Position numbers and translations under genes: made by a program. Shown piece after piece: positions 10,188 through 19,005 of a stretch of DNA of 64,000 nucleotides. The DNA is from Phytopythium helicoides (Eukaryota; Oomycota; Peronosporomycetes; Pythiales; Pythiaceae), in contig JANFNE010000019.1 in NCBI GenBank assembly GCA_024867545.1, positions 1 through 64,000 of the forward strand. The letters run 5' to 3'. Every line of letters begins with the position of its first letter. Positions within the stretch are counted from its first letter, which is position 1. Under the pieces are notes generated by a model. The model did not search any database, was not told the origin of the DNA, and worked only from the letters and a program-made list of their open reading frames with translations.

Positions 10188-10229
10188 GTCACGGTACAGC
10201 CGTCACGGTACAGCCGTCACGGTACAGCC
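10188..10229. repeat. 14-base perfect tandem repeat, 3 copies
   Basis: GTCACGGTACAGCC is repeated three times without a mismatch. It abuts the end of the minus-strand dispersed-repeat copy. Confidence 0.9.
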
Positions 10230-10236
10230 GCTGAGA

Positions 10237-10457
10237 AGCGACTAAGCGATCTCGCGGCAAGCCTTCAATGTGTCCGAGAAACCCAGCAGCGTCATGTGGT
10301 GTCCGTTGAGTCACTTTGACAGTCCTCGTGACGCTCGGTTCCTTGCTGGGTTCCTGGCATTCCGTGCCAATGAGAAGCAAGTGTGTCATGCAAAGGCTAT
10401 CGCTAGCAGTTCGTGTGCTAGTGTTGGAAGTTTCGACGTTGGGAACCAAGGGGAGTA
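10237..10457 (-). repeat. Dispersed repeat, first module (inverted copy)
   Basis: Read on the minus strand this shares TTGGTTCCCAACGTCG, GCATGACAC, TTCTCATT and TGCCAGGAACCCAGCAAGG, and further on TTGAAGGCTTG, in the same order and spacing as 35338-35560; a shorter match lies at 20028-20104. Coding potential is not convincing. Confidence 0.75.
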
Positions 10458-10728
10458 TGAAGATCCAATTGGCACAAAGCTCCCTGCCTGGAGCCCATTC
10501 CGACGAAGCTCCACAAGCACACCAACCGCAAGCTACGCGGCACCACTCCCTCCAAGAGGTTGTGACGGAAGTCGATCACCTCCTGGGGAAAAGTGAGATC
10601 GTCTACAAACGGACCCTCCACTTCATTAGAAGAGCCGAGCCCAGGATGCTTTTTTTTTTCTCATGCACATTAGTTGCTTGACACGTAGCCGCCCGCCATC
10701 AATGGATCAGTGTTATGCTACTAGCAGT

Positions 10729-10747
10729 GGAAGCCTTCCAAAACTGG
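10729..10747 (+). repeat. Left terminal inverted repeat
   Basis: GGAAGCCTTCCAAAACTGG, matching the reverse complement of 15505-15523 at 18 of 19 positions. Confidence 0.92.
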
Positions 10748-11057
10748 GTTATGTCAAAATGCATATGCTGATTTTATCCCGGGCATATTAGCTGTTTTAT
10801 ACGAAGCATCGAAAAACTGCCAACCGAAACTGTGCAAATTAAACCTAGATTGCGGTGAGAATCAAGGCCACTCGACACTTGGCGCTTCCCTCGGCGACGT
10901 CTGCAGGAAGCGCGCAAGAACCTCGCGTTGGTGCTCGACCAGAGAGCGAGGAGCAACGTCAAGCGTTACAGTGAGATGAGTGCCCTTGTTGAGAGGATCG
11001 GTGCGCAAGCTGACATGAAAATCGCTTCTCTTCCAAGATCTCCTGATTGCCTTCAAA

Positions 11058-12330
11058 ATGGAGATCGATGAGCTGTTTTTGCTGTGGTATTTGCACGAGA
11101 GCGAGCGTGCTGAGCAGCACCGGCAGCTCCTAGAGGCAGCAGAAGAGTACGAGCTGCAGCGGGAGTGGCGTCGCCTCATGCGTACTCGCCACTACCTCAC
11201 CACGAATTGCCTTGATAGCCCGTCGACGTCTGCTTGGGCAAAGTTATACCGCGATGGAACCGACCTCAACTTCCTGAATGTCACCAGTTTGACACGGTAT
11301 GTGGCTCCGCCAGAGGCTGTCGAGGAGGCCGTGTCTAATATCCTGCTTGTCTAGGGTTGCATTCGAGTGCCTAGTTGAAGTGTTTGCACCTCATTTCAAA
11401 CTCTCGGCGCGTGGAAGGCGGGGAGGAAGGCCTCCAAAACTGAAGACACACCATGAAATACTGGGTCTACTGCTGTTCTATTATGTGTCAAGTGCAGATC
11501 AGCAATCCGTAGGTATGGCGTTTGGTGTACCGCCGTCTACGCTTTCACGAACGCTAAAGCGTGCAGAGCACGCTTTAGCTGATGCTTTGAGAGGATGTCA
11601 TGAAGCACGAATTGCATGGCCATCTCCACGGCGTCAAGTCGAGCTTGCAAGGCTGGTAGAGGCACGAGAACCACTTCTGAAGTACACTTTTGGATTTATT
11701 GACGGGAAAAATTTGCGGGTAAGTGTTGGTGGGGGCGTCTGTGCTATGGATTTAAGCTCAACATGGTTTCGGCAGGTGCAAGAGCCGTCCGCGTCTAATG
11801 TCCAGAATGCACTCTACAACGGTTGGCTGCATTGCGTACTTGTGACTGGAACCATTTGCTATGCTGCGGACGGTTGTATAATATGGTGCAAACACAATTG
11901 CCCCGGCAGCTGGAATGATGCAGACAACTCACTTGGATTTTTTAGCAACCTCCTCGATCAAGAACTCTGCCCCGACCAGCGATACGGAGTAGTCGCAGAT
12001 TCAGCTTTTCCGTGCTCCGCTGCCATGGTTGGACGTATCCTTACCCCCCTTAAGGTTGGAGAACTTGATCGTCTCTTGCCGTCGCGAAGATCGAAGGCCG
12101 TGAGAATGCACAATGCCATCACATCTATCCGTCAGGCTGCAGAGTGGGGTATGGGCTCCACGACCAAGGTTTATCATCGACTGCATCTGCCTTTGCCATA
12201 CGATCCTCAATTGCGCAAAGTGCGACTTGAAAACATCTTCCGGCTTTCCAACTACAGAGTACGCACCGTCGGCATTTCACAAATACGAACCACTTTCTTG
12301 GGAACGATGGAAATGCCCACCGGGTTGTAG
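11058..12330 (+). CDS. PIF/Harbinger DDE transposase (DDE_Tnp_4), three exons
   Basis: Spliced as 11058-11296, 11355-11718 and 11776-12330, giving 385 residues. Intron 1 (58 bases, GTATGT...CTAG) contains the frame change. Intron 2 (57 bases, GTAAGT...GGCAG) is a multiple of three and hides in the open frame; removing it restores GKNLRVQEPS followed by QNALYNGWLHC, the family motif. The catalytic triad reads D196 (FIDGKN), D276 (VVADSAFP) and E324 (AAEWGMG). The N-terminal 80 residues (RTRHYLTTNCLDSP, LYRDGTDLNFLNVTSLTR) are typical of eukaryotic PIF transposases. No stop or frameshift, so the gene could be active. It excises and inserts the surrounding element, probably with the Myb-like partner. 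Confidence 0.93.
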
Positions 12331-12622
12331 CTTCCAGCGAGATTAGATCTCGTGGAGGTGCTATCTTATGGTTTTGGCAATTAACCATGTTACGAGTGTG
12401 AGCAAGTCGAGATAAAGATTGGAGCTGTCAAAACAAGCAAAGCAGTTCATTTTTGGTGATCTAGCTGAGGAAAACAATCTCATGTACGATATCGAAAAAC
12501 CTGCGCTAGAACGAATGGTGACAGCGTATAGCGCTGTCCATGCATCATGTACACCGCGTTATAATGGCAGCTACCGGTCCCACAACTGTGAATTTCCACT
12601 CCCACCACATCAGCCACCAAGC

Positions 12623-13756
12623 TCACTTCTTCAAGATGGCACCAATAAGAAGCAGAAGCTCCTGAGCACGCTGGCGTGATTCTTCACGGTCTTCGCGTCG
12701 GCGCTCGTCCATCTCGATTCTCTCTTTGTGTCTTCGCTCCTCTCGTTCTTCGCGCTCGCGACGAGCAGCAGCTTCGAGCCGAGCAGCCTCATCACGACGC
12801 CGCCCTTCCTCTTCTTCTCGACGTTCAGCAGCTCGGCGCTCAGCATCCTCTCTCATGAGTATCATGAGCTCAAGTACGTCCCTACTATTCCGAGTAGAGT
12901 GCTCCTCATGTTTGACCATTTTGTTCTTCAGGGTAGTGATCGTGCTTTCGGCGCGTAGTTTTCGCTGCTTGACGAAGCTTGCTTCCTTTCCACCACTCTC
13001 GAGCGAGCGTTTCCCACGTTTAAGTTCTGGTGTTGGCCCCAAATCAACCCCTCCCAGGCGGATTGAAGAGGTTTTCAGAGTTGGGTACTTTGCAGCCTCG
13101 GCAGCGTCCTCATTACGTTGCCTCAATGCGTCACTTGAAACCACTTGACTCATTGTAGTGATGGGAACTGGGCGTGCGTCTACCCACTCAAAACGCTGGC
13201 TAGAATTGTCGTCCGGTGCGATATCGCCAAGTTCGTCGGTTTGCTGGGTGCTTGACTCATTGATGCGTGATAAAGCGCTGGACGAGGCGGTAAGGATGCT
13301 GTCAGTGTCGAGCGAACCGCCACTATCTTCGTAGTCGTATCGAGAAAGGATATTGTTGCTCAACGACTCCAAACTTGCAGCCTCATCAAGAACTGACACG
13401 TCGTGACTTTGAGCAAGCGGCACGCTACATTCACTGTCAGGATCTTTGTCAGCTCCGTCGTTTCCATCCATGATTCCTTCCTTGATATCGATTTCACGCT
13501 TCAGCTGCTTGGCTCTGAGAATGTGCGGTGGAATGACTGGGTTGCCCGTTGGTTTTGGCGTCGAATACAACTGCTTGAACTTGCGACGAAGACTTTCAAA
13601 GTCACGGAAAGGAAGTGTCGGAGCCTTCATCGAGTTGTATCGCGCTTCCAATGCATCCCAATCATCCCTCCCTGATGGAATCATTTCAGCCACAATCTCA
13701 TTTAGCAGCACCATCTCGCACATCTTGTAGTTGGCGGCTCCCGAGTGCTTGCCCAT
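12623..13756 (-). CDS. Myb/SANT-like DNA-binding partner protein of the transposon
   Basis: 377 residues, intronless, starting at the ATG at 13756. The first 70 residues (ANYKMCEMVLLNEIVAEMIPSGRDDWDALEARYN, then FESLRRKFKQLYSTPKPTG) form a Myb/SANT-like or trihelix domain of the kind annotated as DUF6818 in oomycetes. The middle is acidic and Ser-rich. The last 120 residues are a highly charged Arg/Glu coiled coil ending in LLLIGAILKK. PIF/Harbinger elements normally encode a Myb-like second protein that binds the ends and brings the transposase into the nucleus; position inside the element suggests the same job. It converges on the transposase, about 290 bases between stops. Confidence 0.82.
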   Translation of the reverse strand: MGKHSGAANYKMCEMVLLNEIVAEMIPSGRDDWDALEARYNSMKAPTLPFRDFESLRRKFKQLYSTPKPTGNPVIPPHILRAKQLKREIDIKEGIMDGNDGADKDPDSECSVPLAQSHDVSVLDEAASLESLSNNILSRYDYEDSGGSLDTDSILTASSSALSRINESSTQQTDELGDIAPDDNSSQRFEWVDARPVPITTMSQVVSSDALRQRNEDAAEAAKYPTLKTSSIRLGGVDLGPTPELKRGKRSLESGGKEASFVKQRKLRAESTITTLKNKMVKHEEHSTRNSRDVLELMILMREDAERRAAERREEEEGRRRDEAARLEAAARREREEREERRHKERIEMDERRREDREESRQRAQELLLLIGAILKK

Positions 13757-13876
13757 GTTGGTCGTTCAATTGCAAAGTACAGGCACTTGAACTCTGCAGT
13801 GCTGCGCGAATTGAAGAATACAGGCGCGGAGCGCGGTTTGGCGGAGCTATCGACGTGAAGCTGCTGGGTTCGTGCG

Positions 13877-13924
13877 ATTTCCCGCGCGCGGGAAATTTGC
13901 CAGCTAACGCGCGGGAAATCATGC
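13877..13924. promoter_or_regulatory. Palindromic E2F-like sites upstream of the Myb-like gene
   Basis: ATTTCCCGCGCGCGGGAAAT at 13877-13896 is a perfect 20-base palindrome made of two TTTCCCGC half sites. GCGCGGGAAATC follows at 13909 and GCGCGGGAACC at 13923. TTTCCCGC/GCGGGAAA is the E2F/DP consensus. The cluster lies 120-170 bases upstream of the Myb-like gene start. Cell-cycle control is an inference. Confidence 0.5.
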
Positions 13925-14027
13925 GCGGGAACCCACAGATGCAACTGTGTAGAAGTGATGCTGTATCAAGCAACATTCATGATCTAGACTCCCCATAACA
14001 GCCTCCAACAGCTCCACACAAGCGAAA

Positions 14028-15242
14028 TCAGGAGCTGTAGTCGATGCTTTCTTGAGAGCTCTCTAGATGGAAGCTGCTGCACTGAGAACTTGTACGCACA
14101 AAGCTAGTTTCGATATCGATTTCCTTCGAGACGAAAGCGTGTTCTTTCTCAATGACGTGTCTGTGAACGCACTCTTCATCTCCACATCGACAACGAAACC
14201 ATAGGTCGTCGCCATAATCCACAGTCACCTCACCACCAATTGGGATAGTGTCGATGACAGCAACGGCGACTGTGTGTGCTCGCTGGTTCGACATAGCGTG
14301 AAAACGGGCTGTAGGGCGGCAAGAATGATTGAGATGACGCATTAATCCCCCACAGCTTGATGCATCAACGCAAACGCGCCAAGCCGAGCCGGCGCTTGGT
14401 GTCTGACGCATCACGAGAGCGTACCCTTTGTTAGGCTCTCTGTCAGATCGCTTTGATGGAACAAGCCGCCACTTGCCAAGATATTCACCAATAATCTCTC
14501 CGGGCTCGATCCGCCTCGTTGCCACGACGGTATACTCCTTTGTAACCACGTCTCGGCCAAGCTTCACTCCTGATGCCTCTCGGACAGCGTTGGAGCAATC
14601 TCCGCCAAATTTACAGTTTAGAGCCGTGCAAAAGACTGAGTTCTTGCCATTTGTGCACGTCGTGATCCGGCACGGGGTTGAACACCAACAAACACATCCA
14701 GGGTCGACAGCAGGTAGCTCAATACCGTCAGGATTGAATTGCTCACATATATGCATGACGTGACGAGGCCAAGTGGCATCCTCGAAAGCTGCACAAGCTG
14801 TCGCGAGCGTCGCCTTCGTGCGGCCTTTCTCGGCTGTATTACGTGCTCTATGAACGTATCTGCGTTCATCCTTGAGGGCCGGCTCCCCTCTTTCTATTGA
14901 GGGGCAATTGCCGAGCATGTTGTGGTATCTTGAGTCTCGAAAACGCAGCGGCAACTTCCACTCCGTCCACATTTCGCGGCGCTGGCACACTGTGACCGCT
15001 TTTCGTGTATTCTGTAGCAGCGGTCGGATCTCAACACGTCCGGACGAGCTGCTGGATGTGACATGGATTGCAGTCTCAGCTGACATACCATCTTGGGCAA
15101 AAGGGGCGGCCGAAATAGAGAGTTCATTTCGAACGCGGGCATCAATCACCGCTCGAGCTCGCTTTGACGGAGGTCTGTACTTGTAGTTCGCGGAGTCTTC
15201 ATCCAAGGAGTCATCAATAGCTCGCAGCGCAGTTCGCTTCAT
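14028..15242 (-). CDS. SET-domain protein methyltransferase carried by the transposon
   Basis: 404 residues from the ATG at 15242; the frame is open upstream but the longer version would start at TTG. Residues 183-216 form a Cys-rich pre-SET-like cluster (CVCWCSTPCRITTC, then FC, NC, DC). The SET domain spans about 225-353 with GEYLGKW, GYALVMRQ, the pseudoknot motif LNHSCRP and VTVDYGDDLWF. A post-SET CRCGDEEC follows at 351-358. All hallmark SAM-binding and catalytic motifs are present and the frame is unbroken. Such proteins methylate lysines, mostly on histones. Lying between the Myb-like gene and the right inverted repeat, it is cargo of the element and may modify chromatin around the transposon; that role is inference. 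Confidence 0.85.
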   Translation of the reverse strand: MKRTALRAIDDSLDEDSANYKYRPPSKRARAVIDARVRNELSISAAPFAQDGMSAETAIHVTSSSSSGRVEIRPLLQNTRKAVTVCQRREMWTEWKLPLRFRDSRYHNMLGNCPSIERGEPALKDERRYVHRARNTAEKGRTKATLATACAAFEDATWPRHVMHICEQFNPDGIELPAVDPGCVCWCSTPCRITTCTNGKNSVFCTALNCKFGGDCSNAVREASGVKLGRDVVTKEYTVVATRRIEPGEIIGEYLGKWRLVPSKRSDREPNKGYALVMRQTPSAGSAWRVCVDASSCGGLMRHLNHSCRPTARFHAMSNQRAHTVAVAVIDTIPIGGEVTVDYGDDLWFRCRCGDEECVHRHVIEKEHAFVSKEIDIETSFVRTSSQCSSFHLESSQESIDYSS

Positions 15243-15504
15243 CGTGCAAAGTCTAGAGTGGGGTCTGCGCTGCCGGCTCGCGCCGACAGCTTCAATGCTT
15301 ATGTCAGGCTTAATCGACTTGAGAGTGCATGTCTCGATGTATACTTTGTTCAAGATCTTTGTTTATGTCACATTCATTTTGTAGTTGACATAATTCCTAG
15401 GGGTAGGCGAGCTTATCGAGGCGGTTTTTTGGTCTACACGCCTTAATGCTCGCGTTTATGCAGATTTTAAGTGGCGCTTATCCGATATTTAATTTTGCAT
15501 TATG

Positions 15505-15523
15505 CCAGTTTTGGAAGGCGTCC
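15505..15523 (-). repeat. Right terminal inverted repeat
   Basis: Reverse complement GGACGCCTTCCAAAACTGG, differing from the left end at position 4 only. Confidence 0.92.
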
Positions 15524-15826
15524 AGTGTTTGACGCTGCTAGACACGCGTTGCACTCCTCAGCAGCCTATCAGAGCTCATTGTCGACACGCCCACGCGTTG
15601 AAGTTCTGAATATCTGATGTTTCTAGAACATGATAGGTTCTATAAACCGTAGTGACGCACTCCATTCCACTCCACTATACCCAACTGCGCCTTCAAACTC
15701 CCCAAATACATACCCTCCCGCTCACAAAGTTCAGGCACATCGAAGAACACATCCGCCAGCTCGCACCAGCAGTCGCCACCACTTCCCTCCATCTCGCCGC
15801 CCCCCGCCGAGGCAGATCCCGCCGCC

Positions 15827-16849
15827 ATGGTCTACTACGACGACTCGAGCTCGCACTCGTCGTCCTCGTGCTACTACGGCAACGCGTCGGCGTCCGAGGC
15901 GGCGTCGCTGTCCGCCACCGACTCGCTGTCGCAGGACGGCGACGTCTGGTACTACGCCGTGGCCGTGGGCCGCGCCACTGGCATCTTCGCCGACTGCTGG
16001 CAGTTCGTCGAGCGGCTCACCAAGGGCTTCCCAGGTGCCACGTGCAAGAAGTTCGACAACCGCGCGGACGCCGAGTACTACCTCTTTTTGCGCGGCGTCT
16101 ACGAGAGTCTGGAAGATGACAAGGACTGGTACTACGCGGTGGGCGTCGGCCGCGTGCCTGGCATCTACACGCACCACGCGGACGCGCTGGAACAGACCAG
16201 CGGCTTCTCTGGCGCACGCATGCGCAAGTTCGCGCGCTTCTGGGAGGCCGAGGCGTTCCTGGCGAGGTTCGCGCTCGTGCTCGAGAGTCGCACCGCGTTC
16301 CAGGACAGCGCCGGCGATCGCCACTGGTACGCCAAGAACCGCCCGTGGCACTTGATCGACCCGAAGGACCCGAGCTCGCTCGTCGCTTTTTGCCACGGTA
16401 GCGCGCTGCGCAACGGCAGCAGCAACGCGAGCGTTGCGTTCGCGTGCATCTTTCCGCACCGCAGGGACTGGGACGTCGTGGGCAGACAGCGCAAGCCCCC
16501 ACTGACCAACAACCGCGCCGAGTACAACGCCGTGATTACTGCGCTGAGGCGCGCCAACACGGAAGATCCCGACCATACCAAGAAGCTCTTTGTGTTCACC
16601 AGCAGCCAGCTCCTGATCGACTCCATGCGTACTTGGGTGCACAAGTGGAGTGCGAACGGCTGGCGCAAGGCGAACGGACAACCCGTCAAGAACCAGGACC
16701 TGATCAAGGAGCTGCTACGACAAAAGGGAAGCCGCCTCGTCGAGTTCCGCCACGTGCGCGCTCACACTGAGATCATGTCGTGGGAGGCGTACTGGTGCGA
16801 CGTCGCGGATTCTGCCGCGCGCAACCACGCTCGGGCGATAGATCAGTGA
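15827..16849 (+). CDS. RNase-H-like protein with two hybrid-binding domains, copy 3
   Basis: 340 residues, almost identical to the gene at 7164 apart from a shorter Ser/Ala leader (SSCYYGNASASEAASL). Both hybrid-binding domains and the RNase-H-like domain are intact. It shows the same active-site changes: FCHGS instead of the TDGS-type first motif, FTSSQ instead of TDSQ, with RAEY and DVADSAA retained. Sharing these changes between two open copies argues that the altered site is fixed rather than a chance error. The upstream 200 bases, including TCTATAAACCGT, are shared with copy 2, so both should have the same promoter. It converges on the pirin at 17125. Confidence 0.85.
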   Translation: MVYYDDSSSHSSSSCYYGNASASEAASLSATDSLSQDGDVWYYAVAVGRATGIFADCWQFVERLTKGFPGATCKKFDNRADAEYYLFLRGVYESLEDDKDWYYAVGVGRVPGIYTHHADALEQTSGFSGARMRKFARFWEAEAFLARFALVLESRTAFQDSAGDRHWYAKNRPWHLIDPKDPSSLVAFCHGSALRNGSSNASVAFACIFPHRRDWDVVGRQRKPPLTNNRAEYNAVITALRRANTEDPDHTKKLFVFTSSQLLIDSMRTWVHKWSANGWRKANGQPVKNQDLIKELLRQKGSRLVEFRHVRAHTEIMSWEAYWCDVADSAARNHARAIDQ

Positions 16850-17124
16850 TGAGCCGAGACTCTGCAGAACATCAGTTTTCTGGTTGTCTCTGCTTCGTGT
16901 GTAGACGACTGTGCAGGTGAGTCAGTAGTTTGCGTGCAATGTGCGTCAATGAGTGAGCGAGAAGGATGGAATTTGCGTGGATCTACCAATGAATGCAATG
17001 CTTGTTTTCTTCAAAATCCACGAAGCGGACTTTTGCCTTACACACTGGAAGAGTGATAGACTCTGCGCAAGAATCTCTGTTCGTCCGGTGATGTAGTTGG
17101 GAGTGATACGTCGTGCTGAGTTCT

Positions 17125-18006
17125 CTAGTGGTGATTGCCAAGCTCCGACTTCCACGTTCGCGCATTTTCGAAGCCGTTCTTGCACTGCTGGAAGTCCTCC
17201 CATGCCTGGCGAATCTCCTCCTGGGTCGTCATGACGAACGGTCCGTACTGGACAATCGGCTCATTGATCGGTTTGCCACTAAAGACGAGCACTTCGAGCA
17301 AGTCGTTGTCGGCGGCTGCTAGCGATACGCCATCTCCATCTTTCTCCAATACAATAGTCTCGTGAGTGCCAAAGGAGTGATCCATGCACTTGCCTGATCC
17401 CTCGACGGTGTACATGAAGGCGTTATGTTCATGCGGAATTGCATACTCCAGAGTCGCTCCCTTCTGAAGAATGAAATGGACGTACGTCACTGGCGTCTCC
17501 GTCTTGATGGGACCAGTCACTCCAAACACCTCACCAGCAAACACGAGCGCCTCGACACTCTTATCTTCATTGAACGCGTGCGGCACAGTATCGCGCTTGA
17601 TATCCTGGTATCGCGGCTCCATCATCTTCTTGGCGCTTGGTAGATTGACCCAAAGCTGGAGTCCGTGGCCTAGCTCGGTGCTCCCTGGCATCTCCGAGTG
17701 CATGATCCCGCGTCCAGCGGTCATCCATTGGAGATCACCGGGGTAAAGTGTGCCCTTGTTGCCAAGAAAGTCTTCGTGGACGATGTGGCCCTTTGAATTG
17801 GGCAAAACGTACGAGACCGTCTCGAATCCACGATGCGGATGGTCAGGAAAACCGGCAGGAAGTGCAACCATGCCTTCGTCAAGGATCAGAAATGGGTCGA
17901 GGTTGCGCAGCTGCTGCGTGCCGATAGATCGATATACACGCGCGCCAACACCTTCGGGTTGCTCGCGAGCGGTAAATTTGAAAGCAATGTTGCGGGGCTT
18001 GAACAT
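17125..18006 (-). CDS. Pirin, unit B copy
   Basis: 293 residues; complete bicupin with ligands DHPHRGFETVSYVL and MHSEMP. It differs from the unit A copy most clearly in MDHSFGTHETIVLEKDGDG, in place of MDRNIGLHQAIVLEKDGDG, and in TELGHGLQLWV. The start at 18006 is supported by the initiator at 18047-18061. Its reading frame is intact, so both duplicates may be functional. Confidence 0.94.
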   Translation of the reverse strand: MFKPRNIAFKFTAREQPEGVGARVYRSIGTQQLRNLDPFLILDEGMVALPAGFPDHPHRGFETVSYVLPNSKGHIVHEDFLGNKGTLYPGDLQWMTAGRGIMHSEMPGSTELGHGLQLWVNLPSAKKMMEPRYQDIKRDTVPHAFNEDKSVEALVFAGEVFGVTGPIKTETPVTYVHFILQKGATLEYAIPHEHNAFMYTVEGSGKCMDHSFGTHETIVLEKDGDGVSLAAADNDLLEVLVFSGKPINEPIVQYGPFVMTTQEEIRQAWEDFQQCKNGFENARTWKSELGNHH

Positions 18007-18046
18007 GGTGGAGCCGTGGAGTCGACAAGGGCTGTTGAGAAGTCAG

Positions 18047-18061
18047 AAAGTTTGGAAATGA
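18047..18061 (-). promoter_or_regulatory. Initiator element of unit B pirin
   Basis: TCATTTCCAAACTTT on the minus strand, about 40 bases before the ATG at 18006. Confidence 0.7.
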
Positions 18062-18250
18062 GCTAACCTTGTGCGCTAAACAGCGAGGTCACGGAGAACT
18101 TTGATCAATCTGTTTCACGGGTATGATTATTGCCATTTTCATCTCGTAATCGAGTGGCCGTCTATAGACAAATCACTTCAGATTCTGCTTCGAGGAAGGG
18201 CCACTAGTACTCTAGGGCCATTGCAACCGGCCGGTTCCTTCTATGATAAC

Positions 18251-18924
18251 TTCGTATCCGGTAGATCCATACCGACGCAAATGCGAGTTATAGGACAGCT
18301 CCTTGCGACCATCATAACCATCTTTATGAGCTCACGAGCAAATCGGGATGTGAGCCAGTCACTACGAACCCCAAGAACTCGAGCAGCGGCAGCAGCAGTC
18401 AATCCGTTCCGTCTGGGTAGAGCAAGATCATCATCATGCCGTCATTGGCATCATCCCGCCGGCGTGTTGTCGCCTTGCGCATGCGATGAATATCAGAGCG
18501 GAGATCAGAACGCGACACCTCTCGCCACATTGAGAAAGACCGTCGCATCAAGCTGCAACGCACGAGAGCTGCTCGCCCGAAGCGAGCTTTCAACGGCAAC
18601 ATGAGTGAGCATGGCCTCGCTCGCTCCACATACAAACGGCAAGTGCTTTGGGCAATCAAGTTCGATTGCGCAGAGGTTCTGACAAGTGTGACGTGGCATC
18701 CCGCCAAATCGCCTCGCAATCCGCCCTCTCATACAAAGCTCAAGTGACTCCACTTCGAACCAGTCGCGGGCGATTACGAAATCAGATATCCGCCAATCAG
18801 CGCGCACTTGATGCAGAGACACGGGTCCCATCTCCCTGTCGAGTAGCTACAGTACAGTACGCAGTGAGGTGGCGTGGCGTGGCTTGGACCACCGACGAGC
18901 GAGCTCGCACCAGCTCCAGGCCGC
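18251..18924. other. Intergenic stretch, nothing recognised
   Basis: About 670 bases between divergent pirin genes; only short frames without family resemblance. Confidence 0.5.
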
Positions 18925-18938
18925 TCATTCCCCAATCT
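18925..18938 (+). promoter_or_regulatory. Initiator element of the fourth pirin
   Basis: TCATTCCCCAATCT fits the oomycete initiator; 68 bases separate it from the ATG at 19006, and it lies inside the longer open frame that starts at 18874, which argues for the later start. Confidence 0.65.
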
Positions 18939-19005
18939 GCGCAGCGCCCAGCGAGTCACGACGATTCGCAGCCTCTTCTCCGCTTCGCTCTCGACCTCCG
19001 CCGCC

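Larger units (their letters stand above)
9561..10665. other. Intergenic stretch with simple repeats and a dispersed-repeat copy
   Basis: No convincing gene. It holds a CTG-rich microsatellite near 9732-9765, a 14-base tandem repeat at 10188-10229 and, from 10237 to 10457, a minus-strand copy of the dispersed repeat also found near 20.0 kb and 35.3 kb. Confidence 0.5.
10729..15523. mobile_element. Complete PIF/Harbinger-like DNA transposon carrying a SET-domain gene
   Basis: A 4795-base element bounded by terminal inverted repeats whose first 19 bases are GGA(A/C)GCCTTCCAAAACTGG, with weaker similarity for about 15 more bases. It is flanked by AGT at 10726-10728 and 15524-15526, a three-base target duplication as expected for this superfamily; because the ends share G and C it could also be read as CAGTG. 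Unit A of the surrounding duplication shows the unoccupied site (CAGTG at 6869-6873). Inside are a DDE transposase (plus), a Myb/SANT-like protein (minus) and a SET-domain protein (minus). Transposase plus Myb-like partner is the standard Harbinger pair; the SET gene is extra. Confidence 0.9.
10666..18250. repeat. Segmental duplication, unit B, interrupted by a transposon
   Basis: The second copy of the RNase-H-like + pirin block. Its first 60 bases (10666-10728) are separated from the rest (from 15524) by the PIF/Harbinger element. With that element removed, the sequence reads continuously against unit A at 6810-9560. Confidence 0.88.

Noticed and set aside
9621..10319. Plus-strand open frame of 232 codons with a Leu run
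   Set aside because: The Leu run is the translated CTG microsatellite; the rest has no family resemblance.
10725..10729. Five-base target duplication CAGTG
   Set aside because: Possible, but a three-base AGT duplication lets the inverted repeats begin at GGA on both sides and fits the PIF/Harbinger superfamily better; both parses are recorded.
14028..15353. Longer SET protein starting at 15353
   Set aside because: The first codon is TTG; the first ATG is at 15242.
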